From contig MDJM01000035.1 in NCBI GenBank assembly GCA_001994995.1, forward strand, positions 1-63,848: 63,848 bases of DNA. The letters are read 5' to 3'. Below are positions 54,912 through 63,840 of the stretch, in pieces. A program made the position numbers and the translations under genes. The notes under the pieces were generated by a model. That model saw only the letters and a list, made by a program, of their open reading frames with translations, did not search any database and was not told where the DNA came from. Source of the DNA: Candidatus Parepulonipiscium sp. PG-Nuni2H_MBin01 (GTDB lineage Bacteria; Bacillota; Clostridia; Lachnospirales; Cellulosilyticaceae). Within the stretch, counting starts at the first letter, position 1. Each line of letters begins with the position of its first letter.

Positions 54912-55775
54912 ATGAAGATTAATTTAACGAAACCAATATTTTCATTTGAAATTTTTCCGCCAAAAAAAGAAGGAGTATGGTTACAAGAAATTTATAATAC
55001 AATAGATGCATTAGCTCCGCTAAATCCAGACTTTATAAGCGTTACATACGGCGCTTCTGGTAGTAGTCAGGATAATACAGTAGAAATTGCGTCGTTGCTA
55101 CAAAAGAAATATAAAATTCCATCGGTGGCACATTTAACATGTGTTTGTGATGACAATGAGAATATAGAGCGAGTGTTAGATAGGTTTAAAGAAGAAGGAG
55201 TGGAAAATATTCTGGCTCTAAGAGGAGATTTGCCAGACGGAGCGACTTTAGGCAAGTTTAAGTATGCTAGTGAGCTTACTGAGTTTATTAAATCGTATGG
55301 CGACTTTTTTGTGGCCGGGGCATGTTATCCTGAGAAGCATTTGGAGGCATATACGCCAGAAGAGGATATTAAGAATTTAAAGATTAAAGCAGATAGTGGT
55401 GCGCAGCTATTTATTAGTCAGCTATTTTTTGATAATGCTAAGTTTTATAGCTGGATAGAAAAAGTAAGAGATGCAGGAATAACAACGCCTATTATGGCAG
55501 GGATATTGCCTATAACGTCGGCTAAACAGTTAGAGAGAATGGTAACGTTATGCGGTGCAACTATTCCAGAAGGGATACAAAGTATAATAAAAGCGTATAA
55601 TCACAATGCATTTGCACTAAAAGAAGCTGGGATAGCTTATGCATCTATGCAAATTATAGACTTATTAGCTCATGGCGTAGATGGAATACATTTGTATACA
55701 ATGAATAAGCCAGGAGTGGCGCAGCGTATAGTGGATAATATTAAAGGGCCACTATATAGCCTAAAGCAGTCATGA
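54912..55775 (+). CDS. metF: 5,10-methylenetetrahydrofolate reductase MetF
   Basis: Reduces methylene-THF to methyl-THF, the methyl donor for MetH. The 287-residue TIM barrel has the N-terminal FSFEIFPPKKEG, FISVTYGASGSS, the HLTCVC segment, NILALRGDLP, and a catalytic/FAD region SGAQLFISQLFFDN. AAGGAG is six bases before the ATG at 54912; the GTG at 54909 is less likely. The stop overlaps the next start by four bases (ATGA), showing translational coupling with the methionine synthase activation protein. Confidence 0.96.
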   Translation: MKINLTKPIFSFEIFPPKKEGVWLQEIYNTIDALAPLNPDFISVTYGASGSSQDNTVEIASLLQKKYKIPSVAHLTCVCDDNENIERVLDRFKEEGVENILALRGDLPDGATLGKFKYASELTEFIKSYGDFFVAGACYPEKHLEAYTPEEDIKNLKIKADSGAQLFISQLFFDNAKFYSWIEKVRDAGITTPIMAGILPITSAKQLERMVTLCGATIPEGIQSIIKAYNHNAFALKEAGIAYASMQIIDLLAHGVDGIHLYTMNKPGVAQRIVDNIKGPLYSLKQS

Positions 55776-56410
55776 CGAGTGAAATTTTGCGTTATATGCA
55801 GATGCCTTATCATGAAGCTAGCGATGAGTTTAAAGAGCAGGTAGCTAGTGTGTATAAGGAGATTGAGGATATTTGTAAACCTAAAGTTATTTGTGAAAAG
55901 TATGTTATTTCGTTAACTGATAATGGAGTGTATTTAACTGATATGGATTTTGAAGTAACGGGAAATGACTTACGCAAAATAATGGCTAGTTGCAAAAGTA
56001 TGTATATTTTAATGGCGACTTTAGGTACACAAGCGGATACGTTTATTAGGCGTAGCCAAACGATGGCAATATCGGACGGATTGATTGCAAATGCATGTGC
56101 TAATGTTTTGATTGAAAGCGTTTGTGATATGGCTGAAGAAGGTATTGATGAAGAGTATTTGACTATGAGATATAGCCCTGGATATGGAGATGTTTCATTA
56201 GATGTGCAGGAACCATTAATCCGAATGTTATCAGCTACTAAGCGAATTGGGCTTAGCACTAGCAGAAGTGGAATGTTAATTCCTACTAAATCTGTTACAG
56301 CATTTATAGGTGTATCTAATCATAAGGAAAATAGAATGAGATCATGTAGTAGTTGTGGAATGAATGAAATTTGTAAATATAGAAAGCGTGGTGATAGATG
56401 TGGAACTTAA
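55772..56410 (+). CDS. Stand-alone MetH reactivation (AdoMet-binding) domain protein
   Basis: A 212-residue protein related to the C-terminal activation domain of B12-dependent methionine synthase. It would bind AdoMet and re-methylate oxidised cob(II)alamin. Recognisable parts are the MATLG helix region, RYSPGYGDVSLDVQ (the R-x-S-P-G-Y-G motif, usually followed by a proline-rich turn), and LIPTKSVTAFIGVS. A C-terminal CSSCGMNEICKYRKRGDRC cluster of four cysteines is extra and may hold a metal or cluster. It is coupled to metF, and its end overlaps metH by 11 bases. Confidence 0.85.
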   Translation: MTSEILRYMQMPYHEASDEFKEQVASVYKEIEDICKPKVICEKYVISLTDNGVYLTDMDFEVTGNDLRKIMASCKSMYILMATLGTQADTFIRRSQTMAISDGLIANACANVLIESVCDMAEEGIDEEYLTMRYSPGYGDVSLDVQEPLIRMLSATKRIGLSTSRSGMLIPTKSVTAFIGVSNHKENRMRSCSSCGMNEICKYRKRGDRCGT

Positions 56411-58796
56411 ACAAAGGTTAATATTAGACGGTGCAATGGGCACTATGTTGCTAAATGCAGGGCTTAAGCTAGGCGAGCTACCTGAGTTATTAAATTTCAC
56501 ACACCCAGAAATAATAGTTGATGTGCATAAAAAGTACCTGATGGCAGGTGCTAATATAGTTTCAGCTAATACTTTTGGGGCTAATTCATATAAAATAAAC
56601 GGTACACAATATTCGGTGGAGCAAGTGATTGTTGAAGGAGTTAAGTTGGCTAAACAGGCTATTGCACAAACGGGACGAGTGGGGTATGTAGCAGTGGATA
56701 TAGGCTCTACGGGTAAAATGTTAGAGCCTATAGGAGACGTTGAGTTTGATGATATGTATGAAGTGTATAAGGAGCAGATGGTAGCAGCAGTAAAGGCTGA
56801 GGCTGATTGTATATTGCTAGAAACTTTTACGGATTTATATGAATTAAAATGTGCGGTACTTGCAGCTAAGGAAAATTGTAATATACCAGTAATTGCAACA
56901 ATGAGCTTTGAGCAAAGTGGTAGAACGTTTTTTGGGACTAGTTTAGAGGCTATGGTAGTGACGTTAGAAGCGTTAGGAGTGGATGCAGTTGGTATAAACT
57001 GCTCATTAGGGCCAAAAGAGTTATTGCCATTAATAGAAAGAATTATGAATATAGCGACAATTCCTGTATGTATACAGCCTAACGCAGGACTGCCAGTTAT
57101 GAAAGATGGAAAGATGTATTATAACATTGGCCCAGATGAATTTGGTGGATATATAAAACAGTATGCGCAGTTAGGGGTTAGTATATTAGGAGGATGTTGT
57201 GGAACGTCTCCAGAGTATATAAGCGAGATGGCAAAGCAGATTAGCGATGTGCCATATACAATGCCTACAAACAAACGTCTGTCAAAAATATGTTCAGCGT
57301 CTACAGTGGTGGATTTTGAAGATATTCGAGTTATAGGAGAAAGATTAAATCCTACTGGTAAGAAGAGATTAAAAGAGGCTATACAAAATGATGAGATTGA
57401 CTACATTTTAAAGGAAGCAATTACTCAAAAAGAAGATGGAGCGGCTATACTTGATGTGAATATGGGCTTGCCTGATATAGATGAGGTTAGAGTGTTAGCT
57501 AAGATGGTGCAGCAGGTGCAAGGAGTTGTTGATATTCCGTTGCAAATTGATTCATCTAACCATGAAGCGATAGAAAGAGCGGTTAGGATTTATAATGGTA
57601 AGCCACTAATTAATTCAGTTAACGCTAAAAGAAGTAGTTTAGATAGTGTGTTGCCTATTGCAAAAAAATATGGAGCAGCAGTGCTAGGACTTACTTTAGA
57701 TGAAAATGGGATTCCAGAGACTGCTAAGGAGAGGTATGAACTTGCGAAGGTAATAGTTGATGAGGCTGTAGCATTAGGGATACCTAAAGAGAATGTTTTA
57801 ATTGACTGCTTAATGGTAACTGCATCAGCGCAGCAAGAGTTAATAAAAGAAACGTTAGAAGCTATAAGGCTTGTTAAGCAAAACCTTGGGGTTAAAACTG
57901 TGCTTGGAGTAAGCAATGTATCATTTGGATTACCAAATCGGCCGTTACTAAATCAGACAATGTTAAGTATGGCGCTATTAAACGGATTAGATGCGCCGAT
58001 ATTAAACCCGGGTAATAAGCAAATGATAGATACGATAGATGCGTACCGCGTATTAACGTATAAAGATGTAGGCTCCCAAAAATATATTGCAAAACATTCT
58101 AATACAGAAGTGGAAGCGAAAATTTTGGATACTAAAGAAATAAATTTAAACACTGCTATTATTAAAGGTTTAAATGATGATGCATCTATGCAAACTGTGC
58201 GCCTGTTAACGACTAAAGCTCCGATTGAAATTATTGAAGGAGAAATAGTACCAGCGTTAAACCACGTAGGAGAAGCGTATGAAAAGCAAACGTTATTTTT
58301 GCCACAGCTAATAAGGGCAGCAGAAGCAGCAAAAGCTAGTTTTGAGGTATTAAAAACAAAGATTGCAACTAATGAAACGATTAACACTAATAGAGTTATA
58401 TTAGCAACTGTGTACGGAGACATACATGATATAGGAAAGAACATAGTAAAAGTAATAATGGAAAACTACGGTTTTAATATAGTAGATTTAGGAAAAGATG
58501 TAAGTACGCAAACTATATTAGAGGCTATAGGAAAACATAATATAAAATTAGTAGGCTTAAGCGCGCTTATGACAACAACTGTATCTAGTATGAAAGAGAC
58601 TATAGAAGAAATTAGAAAAAACTATCCTGACTGTCAAGTTATAGTAGGAGGAGCTGTATTAACACCAGAGTTGGCGAACTTTGTGGATGCAGATTACTAT
58701 GCTAAAGATGCTATGGAGTCAGTGAGAATAGCAGAAAAAATATTTGCAGCTAAATCTAATGAGCAAGATTTGTCGGTTGTAAATACACAAGGTTAA
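56400..58796 (+). CDS. metH: B12-dependent methionine synthase lacking its activation domain
   Basis: The 798-residue enzyme methylates homocysteine using methyl-THF through methylcobalamin. Domains: homocysteine/zinc barrel (residues 1-290; zinc cysteines in GINCSLG and GGCCGTSPEY), pterin-binding barrel (about 320-580; RLNPTGKKRLKEA, LDVNMGLPDIDE), cobalamin cap helices (about 595-680), and the B12 Rossmann domain (about 680-790) with the cobalt-ligand motif YGDIHDIGKN. The C-terminal activation domain of E. coli MetH is missing and is supplied by the gene upstream. I use the GTG at 56400 because GGTGA precedes it; GTG 56391 is an alternative. The start inside the upstream gene indicates coupling. 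Confidence 0.93.
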   Translation: MELKQRLILDGAMGTMLLNAGLKLGELPELLNFTHPEIIVDVHKKYLMAGANIVSANTFGANSYKINGTQYSVEQVIVEGVKLAKQAIAQTGRVGYVAVDIGSTGKMLEPIGDVEFDDMYEVYKEQMVAAVKAEADCILLETFTDLYELKCAVLAAKENCNIPVIATMSFEQSGRTFFGTSLEAMVVTLEALGVDAVGINCSLGPKELLPLIERIMNIATIPVCIQPNAGLPVMKDGKMYYNIGPDEFGGYIKQYAQLGVSILGGCCGTSPEYISEMAKQISDVPYTMPTNKRLSKICSASTVVDFEDIRVIGERLNPTGKKRLKEAIQNDEIDYILKEAITQKEDGAAILDVNMGLPDIDEVRVLAKMVQQVQGVVDIPLQIDSSNHEAIERAVRIYNGKPLINSVNAKRSSLDSVLPIAKKYGAAVLGLTLDENGIPETAKERYELAKVIVDEAVALGIPKENVLIDCLMVTASAQQELIKETLEAIRLVKQNLGVKTVLGVSNVSFGLPNRPLLNQTMLSMALLNGLDAPILNPGNKQMIDTIDAYRVLTYKDVGSQKYIAKHSNTEVEAKILDTKEINLNTAIIKGLNDDASMQTVRLLTTKAPIEIIEGEIVPALNHVGEAYEKQTLFLPQLIRAAEAAKASFEVLKTKIATNETINTNRVILATVYGDIHDIGKNIVKVIMENYGFNIVDLGKDVSTQTILEAIGKHNIKLVGLSALMTTTVSSMKETIEEIRKNYPDCQVIVGGAVLTPELANFVDADYYAKDAMESVRIAEKIFAAKSNEQDLSVVNTQG

Positions 58797-58893
58797 TAAT
58801 TGCCATTATAAAGAAATTGCATAACACAACACATTATATATATTAAGTTGGGAATAATAAGGCTAAATTCTAAATCAAAGGGAGTGTGAGATA

Positions 58894-60429
58894 ATGAAGC
58901 AGCCTAAGGAAATGTCACTAATTGAAAAGATTGGTAAAAAAATTCCTGACCCAGCGATATTATTTATGATATTGTATGCAATAGTAATAACGCTATCTGT
59001 GTTTATGGGTGGAATGCAATTTGGACAGCAACTAGTGGATGGGGAAATAGTACCATTCCAAATCCAAAATATGTTATCTGGTGAAAACATTAGATGGATA
59101 TATAGCAATGCACTACTAGCTAACTGGCTAGGATATGGCGGCGGAGTATTAGGGGTAATCTTAATAATTATGTTTGGTATAGGTATGGCAGAAGATTCAG
59201 GGTTACTAAGTACCTTGATTAAAAAAGCCGGAATGAATGTATCAGATAAATTCCTGCCAGTGCTACTAGTATTTCTAGGGATACTAAGTAACATAGCATC
59301 CGATGCAGGGTATATAGTGTTAGTACCATTAGCTGGACTACTATATGCAGGGATGAAGAAGAACCCATTGATAGGGATGGTAGCAGCATTTGCAGGGGTA
59401 TCAGCTGGTTTTAGTGCCAACTTAATACCAGCGGCAACAGATGTAATTGTAGGGGAAAACGCACAAATATTTGCGGCTAACCAAAATGTACCGTTTGTAT
59501 CTGCAACAGGAGCACCATTAGACCCAGCGTTAATGAATTACTACTTTGTATTTTTATCTACCTTTATATTGGCAGCAGTCGGAGGTATAGTTACAATCAA
59601 AGTTGTGCAACCAAAGTTAGAAAAAGAAAGTTATCTAATACCAAAAGACTTACATTTAGATGACTTTGCTATTAAACCAGAAGAAAACAAAGCGCTTGGT
59701 GCGGCAGGGCTAGGATTAATTGTAGCATTAATATACTTAGCAGTATTATATATGGGGCCACTAGCACCGTATTATAATGAAGCAGGAGTTAAAGTAAATC
59801 CGTTTACAAGTAACATTATATTAATGATTACATCACTATTTTTCGTACCAGGGCTATTTTATGGAGTGGCAATTAAAAAGTATACAAATAGTGGCCAAGT
59901 AATTCAAGCACTAGCAAGACAAGTAGGAAGTATGGGTTACGTATTAGTACTAACATTCTTCTCTTACAACTTCTTAGCCATGTTAACACGTTCTGGAATC
60001 GGAACATATATAACATTCTTAGGAGCGACTGGATTAGAAAACTTAGGTTTTGCAGACTACCCAACATTACTGATAATAGGATTTATATTAACAACAGCAT
60101 TGATTAATTTATTTGTGGGAGGCTTATCATCAAAATGGTTACTACTAGGGCCAATTTTTATACCGATGTTATATCAAGTGCATCCGAGTATGACACCAGA
60201 CTTAGTAGCAGCAGCATATAGGGTGGCGGACTCCTCTACAAATATTATTACACCAATGATGTCATATGCAGGAGTAGTATTATCATATATGAGAAAATAT
60301 AAGCCAGAATTTACAATAGGAGATTTGATAAGGACAATGTTCCCATACTCAATAGCGTTTCTAATTATATGGACTACATTGTTAATTATCTTCTTCCAAC
60401 TTGGAATACCACTAGGTCCAACTGCATAA
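58894..60429 (+). CDS. AbgT-family p-aminobenzoyl-glutamate transporter
   Basis: A 511-residue membrane protein with about a dozen hydrophobic helices. The opening IEKIGKKIPDPAILFMILYAIVI, the GIGMAEDSGLLSTLIKKAG block, SAGFSANLIPAATDVIV, and the closing YRVADSSTNIITPMMSYAGVVLSYMRKY are AbgT-family traits. E. coli AbgT imports the folate breakdown product p-aminobenzoyl-glutamate; some relatives export sulphonamides. Position after metF and metH suggests folate salvage, but a 97-base gap separates it from metH. GGGAG precedes the ATG. The flavin reductase gene follows after 42 bases. Confidence 0.92.
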   Translation: MKQPKEMSLIEKIGKKIPDPAILFMILYAIVITLSVFMGGMQFGQQLVDGEIVPFQIQNMLSGENIRWIYSNALLANWLGYGGGVLGVILIIMFGIGMAEDSGLLSTLIKKAGMNVSDKFLPVLLVFLGILSNIASDAGYIVLVPLAGLLYAGMKKNPLIGMVAAFAGVSAGFSANLIPAATDVIVGENAQIFAANQNVPFVSATGAPLDPALMNYYFVFLSTFILAAVGGIVTIKVVQPKLEKESYLIPKDLHLDDFAIKPEENKALGAAGLGLIVALIYLAVLYMGPLAPYYNEAGVKVNPFTSNIILMITSLFFVPGLFYGVAIKKYTNSGQVIQALARQVGSMGYVLVLTFFSYNFLAMLTRSGIGTYITFLGATGLENLGFADYPTLLIIGFILTTALINLFVGGLSSKWLLLGPIFIPMLYQVHPSMTPDLVAAAYRVADSSTNIITPMMSYAGVVLSYMRKYKPEFTIGDLIRTMFPYSIAFLIIWTTLLIIFFQLGIPLGPTA

Positions 60430-60471
60430 AAATAAGACTGATGACAAATAATCAATAAGGAGTTGTTCAAG

Positions 60472-60975
60472 ATGGTAGAAGTAAGTTATAATGAATATGC
60501 AACCGAGGCGCTAAAAGCGTTGGAAAAAGGGGCATTTTTAAGCGTGACAAATGGTGAGCAAGATAACGTTATGACAGTGTCATGGGGAACTATGGGATAT
60601 ATTTGGAGAAGGCCAGTGTTGATGGTGTTAGTAAGGTATTCAAGACATACGTTTGAAATGTTAGAGGAAAGTCAAGAATTCACCTTAAGCTTACCGCTAG
60701 AAGTGGATTTAAAGAAAGCGCTAGCAAAATGTGGAAGCTTGTCTGGAAGAGACGTGGATAAATTTGCTGAAACAGGAATTACTAAAGGCCGAGCAACGAA
60801 GGTTAATGCGCCAGTGGTGGAAGAATGTGAGCTACACTATGAATGTAAAGTAGTGACTAGAATGCCACTAACACAAGAGATGGTAATACCAGAAATAGCC
60901 GAAAATTTCTATAATAAAGATAACTATCATGTGTTATACTATGGAGAGATACTAGGGACATACATCAAAAAGTAA
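60472..60975 (+). CDS. Flavin reductase-like FMN-binding protein
   Basis: A 168-residue flavoprotein of the flavin-reductase-like split-barrel type, with the FMN-binding stretch [29 protein letters not shown] and later [18 protein letters not shown], typical of clostridial members. It probably binds FMN; its partner is unknown. AAGGAG at 60457-60462 is nine bases before the ATG at 60472; an upstream TTG is not needed. It lies between AbgT and a SEC-C protein, 14 bases from the latter. Confidence 0.85.
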   Translation: MVEVSYNEYATEALKALEKGAFLSVTNGEQDNVMTVSWGTMGYIWRRPVLMVLVRYSRHTFEMLEESQEFTLSLPLEVDLKKALAKCGSLSGRDVDKFAETGITKGRATKVNAPVVEECELHYECKVVTRMPLTQEMVIPEIAENFYNKDNYHVLYYGEILGTYIKK

Positions 60976-60989
60976 AGGAGAAAAACATT

Positions 60990-61511
60990 ATGACTTTATA
61001 TGACCAATGGGAAAACTACGGAGAAGAGGCAAAAGCGCGTTCGACTGAGGAATACAAAAAAGTGGTAGAGAAATATTTAACGAAAGAACGTAATGTATAT
61101 GCAAAAATTTTATCAGCACCACAGGTGGTAATAGCAGGTAAAATAGGCGAGTTAGCTAAACAGCATGACATGACAGACGCTGAGTTTTTAGGGTTTGTGG
61201 ATGGGATAAACGAGAGTTTAATCCAAGGACCTTATAACTTGCATGAGATGGATGCAAACTCTGAGGTTAAGTTGGAGTTTGATATTAAGAAATTATACTG
61301 GAATATGTTAGATGCAAAAGCGGACTGGTTGTACAAACTGGCTCAATGGGACACTCTGCTTAGTAAAGAAGAGAAAGCAGAGATTGAAAAAGAATATAAT
61401 AAATCAAAAACAATAGTGAAAAACGTAAAAGTGGGCCGTAATGCGCCATGTATATGCGGAAGTGGAAAGAAATTTAAAAAGTGCTGTATAGACAAAGAAG
61501 CTGCTCATTAG
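60990..61511 (+). CDS. SEC-C motif protein
   Basis: A 173-residue protein, mostly helical, with a C-terminal SEC-C zinc motif: [18 protein letters not shown] (cysteines C-x-C ... CC). This motif is the metal-binding tail known from SecA and many unrelated proteins, where it mediates protein or nucleic-acid contacts. The N-terminal 130 residues match no family I can name. AAAGGAG precedes the ATG. It ends in a terminator and is likely co-transcribed with the flavin reductase. Confidence 0.8.
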   Translation: MTLYDQWENYGEEAKARSTEEYKKVVEKYLTKERNVYAKILSAPQVVIAGKIGELAKQHDMTDAEFLGFVDGINESLIQGPYNLHEMDANSEVKLEFDIKKLYWNMLDAKADWLYKLAQWDTLLSKEEKAEIEKEYNKSKTIVKNVKVGRNAPCICGSGKKFKKCCIDKEAAH

Positions 61512-61525
61512 AGCAGTTACTTTTT
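61499..61525 (+). terminator. Terminator overlapping the SEC-C gene stop
   Basis: CTGCTC and GAGCAG pair around ATTA, followed closely by TTTTT. Confidence 0.7.
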
Positions 61526-61568
61526 CTAGGCGAAATGACTAAAGATAAATAACAGAAAGGATAGGGCT

Positions 61569-62111
61569 ATGGAACTTAAATGGAGTTATGTTTTACTAGG
61601 TGTATTATATGTTATAGTAGCTGTAACTAAAATGATTATATATAAATTAGAAGAAGATATAAAAAAGGAATATACAGTAGAAGCATTTCCTATATTTAGA
61701 AAAGACTTTTTATATTTAGTAGCATTAGGGTGTTTAGTAACAGCGATTATAATATCAATAGTAACCGTAGTATTTGGAACGCCGTATAACATTCATGGAC
61801 CGATATTAACTTTGTTGCTAGTGGCGCTGGCTATTGCTAATAGTACCTCGCATATTATGGTGCTAGAGTCAGGGAGTGTTATTGTATGTGGAGAAGAGAT
61901 AGAACGAGGTCGTATTGAGAAGATTAAAACGACTGAAGTATACTTTGGGTTTTCTAAGCATGTTATGTATGTTACGCCTAAGAAGAAGGATACAGACAAG
62001 CCAAAAAAAGACGCTGACCCGGATAGCACGCCACTATATGAATTTTATTCACATCAACCTATTGTTAGTGAAATGATGAAAAAATATAGTAGAAAAAAAG
62101 AACAGCTGTAA
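61569..62111 (+). CDS. Unknown membrane protein with three helices
   Basis: A 180-residue protein with hydrophobic segments at about residues 6-24, 48-72 and 78-96. A cytoplasmic domain of about 80 residues follows and contains a short lysine/aspartate-rich insert (KKKDTDKPKKDADPD). The pattern VLESGSVIVCGEEIERGRIEKIKTTE may be a small PH-like beta domain. I recognise no family. AAAGGA lies upstream of the ATG. It is bounded by terminators on both sides, so probably a single gene. Confidence 0.65.
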   Translation: MELKWSYVLLGVLYVIVAVTKMIIYKLEEDIKKEYTVEAFPIFRKDFLYLVALGCLVTAIIISIVTVVFGTPYNIHGPILTLLLVALAIANSTSHIMVLESGSVIVCGEEIERGRIEKIKTTEVYFGFSKHVMYVTPKKKDTDKPKKDADPDSTPLYEFYSHQPIVSEMMKKYSRKKEQL

Positions 62112-62116
62112 ATAAG

Positions 62117-62150
62117 AGGATTGCTTCTATAGCAGGAGTAATCCTTTTTT
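62117..62150 (+). terminator. Rho-independent terminator
   Basis: AGGATTGCTTCT pairs with AGGAGTAATCCT, using two wobble pairs, followed by six T. Confidence 0.82.
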
Positions 62151-62198
62151 AGAATACGATTTTGATTTATGGGCCTTATGAATAGAAAGGATGATTAT

Positions 62199-62993
62199 AT
62201 GACAGTTCTATATTTAACAGCAACGGGAAATAGTATGTATATAGCTAAATCATTAGGGGGAGAAGCATATTCCATCCCAAAAATGATAAAAGACGAGAAA
62301 TATGAGTTTACCGATGATAAAATTGGATTTGTATTTCCGATATACTCAAATTCAGTGCCACCTTATATTAGCGAGTTTATTAAAAAATCAAAATTCAATA
62401 GTGATTATATCTTTGGAGTTATGACATATGGGGCGTATGATGGAGCAGCACCCAACCACCTGATGGATATTGGCAAACAAGCAGGTATAGAATTTGCATA
62501 TATAAACACTATAAAAATGGTAGATAACTGGCTGCCTGGATTTAATATGAAAAAGCAAGTTGAAAATGAGCATAAAAAAGATATCGACACTCATTTGGCA
62601 GAAATTAAAGCAGATATTGATAGCGCTAAATCATTTATATTAAAAACAAATTGCGTAGATAGAAAGATTACAGCGCATTGGGTTAAAAAATCTGATAAGC
62701 AAACTGAAAAAGGGTCGTTACATGGCTATTCTACAGGGCGTGGGGTTAAAGATTATATAAATGTGCAAGATACTTGTACGCAGTGTGGAGTATGTACTAA
62801 AGTGTGCCCAGTAAATAACATTAGAGTAGATAAAGAGCATGGTAAGATTTCGCTTGGAGAACATTGCATTTCATGTTTTGCATGTACTCATAACTGCCCT
62901 ACAAATTCCATTCGTATGAAAGGTGAGAAGAGTACAGATAGATTTAGAAATAGTCATGTTACATTAAAAGACATTATTGCAGCGAATAGTTAA
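62199..62993 (+). CDS. EFR1-type flavodoxin-ferredoxin protein
   Basis: A 264-residue electron-transfer protein. The N-terminal flavodoxin-like part begins LYLTATGNSMYIAKSLG, a phosphate-binding loop like that of flavodoxins. The C-terminus has two 4Fe-4S motifs, CTQCGVCTKVCP and CISCFACTHNCP. This arrangement defines the EFR1 family ferredoxins common in anaerobes; redox partners are unknown. The ATG at 62199 is preferred because AAAGGA is seven bases upstream. It is followed by a strong terminator. Confidence 0.92.
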   Translation: MTVLYLTATGNSMYIAKSLGGEAYSIPKMIKDEKYEFTDDKIGFVFPIYSNSVPPYISEFIKKSKFNSDYIFGVMTYGAYDGAAPNHLMDIGKQAGIEFAYINTIKMVDNWLPGFNMKKQVENEHKKDIDTHLAEIKADIDSAKSFILKTNCVDRKITAHWVKKSDKQTEKGSLHGYSTGRGVKDYINVQDTCTQCGVCTKVCPVNNIRVDKEHGKISLGEHCISCFACTHNCPTNSIRMKGEKSTDRFRNSHVTLKDIIAANS

Positions 62994-63001
62994 TTAGCTA
63001 G

Positions 63002-63037
63002 TCCACTATTTAAGTCAACTTAAGTAGTGGATTTTTT
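63002..63037 (+). terminator. Rho-independent terminator of the EFR1 gene
   Basis: TCCACTATTTAAG (63002-63014) pairs with CTTAAGTAGTGGA (63019-63031) with one mismatch, followed by six T. Confidence 0.88.
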
Positions 63038-63163
63038 GTGCCCAATTTAATAGCTTCAGCTGCTGTTTTAGAAAATAATTATTTTAGCTAAATTATTAAT
63101 ATATATAAGCCGATATTATATTAATCATCAAAAATGGGAATACTTTCCCAAACTGGAGGAATT

Positions 63164-63796
63164 ATGAAACAGTTTAGTAAATTAATATTAGCTTTTGGAT
63201 TAATCAGTACAGCAGTATATGGAAATGAAAATGTGTGTGTATCTGGAAATGTATATGTATATGAACATGTAGACGAAAATGTAGACGAAAATTACGCTAC
63301 TACAGTAATGTCTAAAGTTACTATGTTAGATACATTTCATATTAGCGAAACGAGCGATAGTAACGTATTAGCAACAATGCTAGAGATATGCGAATTAGCT
63401 ATGCAAAATGAGACGACTGCACCAGAACAGACGCTTGTAGAGGCAAACAACTATTATTTTGTAGACGATAACAATAACATAGTCGCAAACTATAAAGTGT
63501 TTTATGAGCCATATGAAACGCCTGATGGAGTTTTGCGCATTAATTGGGTGTTAAGCGACACTAACAAATGGTATAGCTTTTCACAAGAACAGTCCCAACA
63601 GCTGTGGGATATTTGGTCACAAACCGAGACTACATCACGCAGTTATAATAGTACTTTTGCAGTTACAGGAAAATATTTAGACATATTCTTCCCCGATAGA
63701 AAAGAAGAGATTTTAGAGTATCAAGCAAATTATGTTCCAGATAGAACTATTGGTTACTTAGATGTTACTGAAGATAACGTATTAATGTTTGATTAA
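63164..63796 (+). CDS. Secreted protein of unknown function
   Basis: A 210-residue protein with a signal peptide at residues 1-20 (MKQFSKLILAFGLISTAVYG). A short VDEN repeat (about 36-43) follows, then a mature part rich in Asn, Thr and aromatic residues. I recognise no family. The ATG at 63164 follows GGAGG with good spacing and starts the signal peptide; the upstream ATG at 63134 does not. A long hairpin begins three bases after the stop. Confidence 0.7.
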   Translation: MKQFSKLILAFGLISTAVYGNENVCVSGNVYVYEHVDENVDENYATTVMSKVTMLDTFHISETSDSNVLATMLEICELAMQNETTAPEQTLVEANNYYFVDDNNNIVANYKVFYEPYETPDGVLRINWVLSDTNKWYSFSQEQSQQLWDIWSQTETTSRSYNSTFAVTGKYLDIFFPDRKEEILEYQANYVPDRTIGYLDVTEDNVLMFD

Positions 63797-63798
63797 AT

Positions 63799-63840
63799 GA
63801 TTTACGCAAACTCGTGACTTTAGTCGTGAGTAAGTAAATC
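63799..63840. mobile_element. Hairpin resembling an IS200/IS605-type end (partial, at window edge)
   Basis: An inner stem ACTCGTGAC/GTCGTGAGT with TTTA loop is enclosed by a second stem GATTTAC/GTAAATC, with gcaa and aa as internal bulges. The core GACTTTAGTC is like the subterminal imperfect palindromes of IS200/IS605 elements and the 3' end of TnpB guide-RNA scaffolds. No transposase or TnpB is in the window. It could also be a plain terminator, but no T-run follows. Confidence 0.4.
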
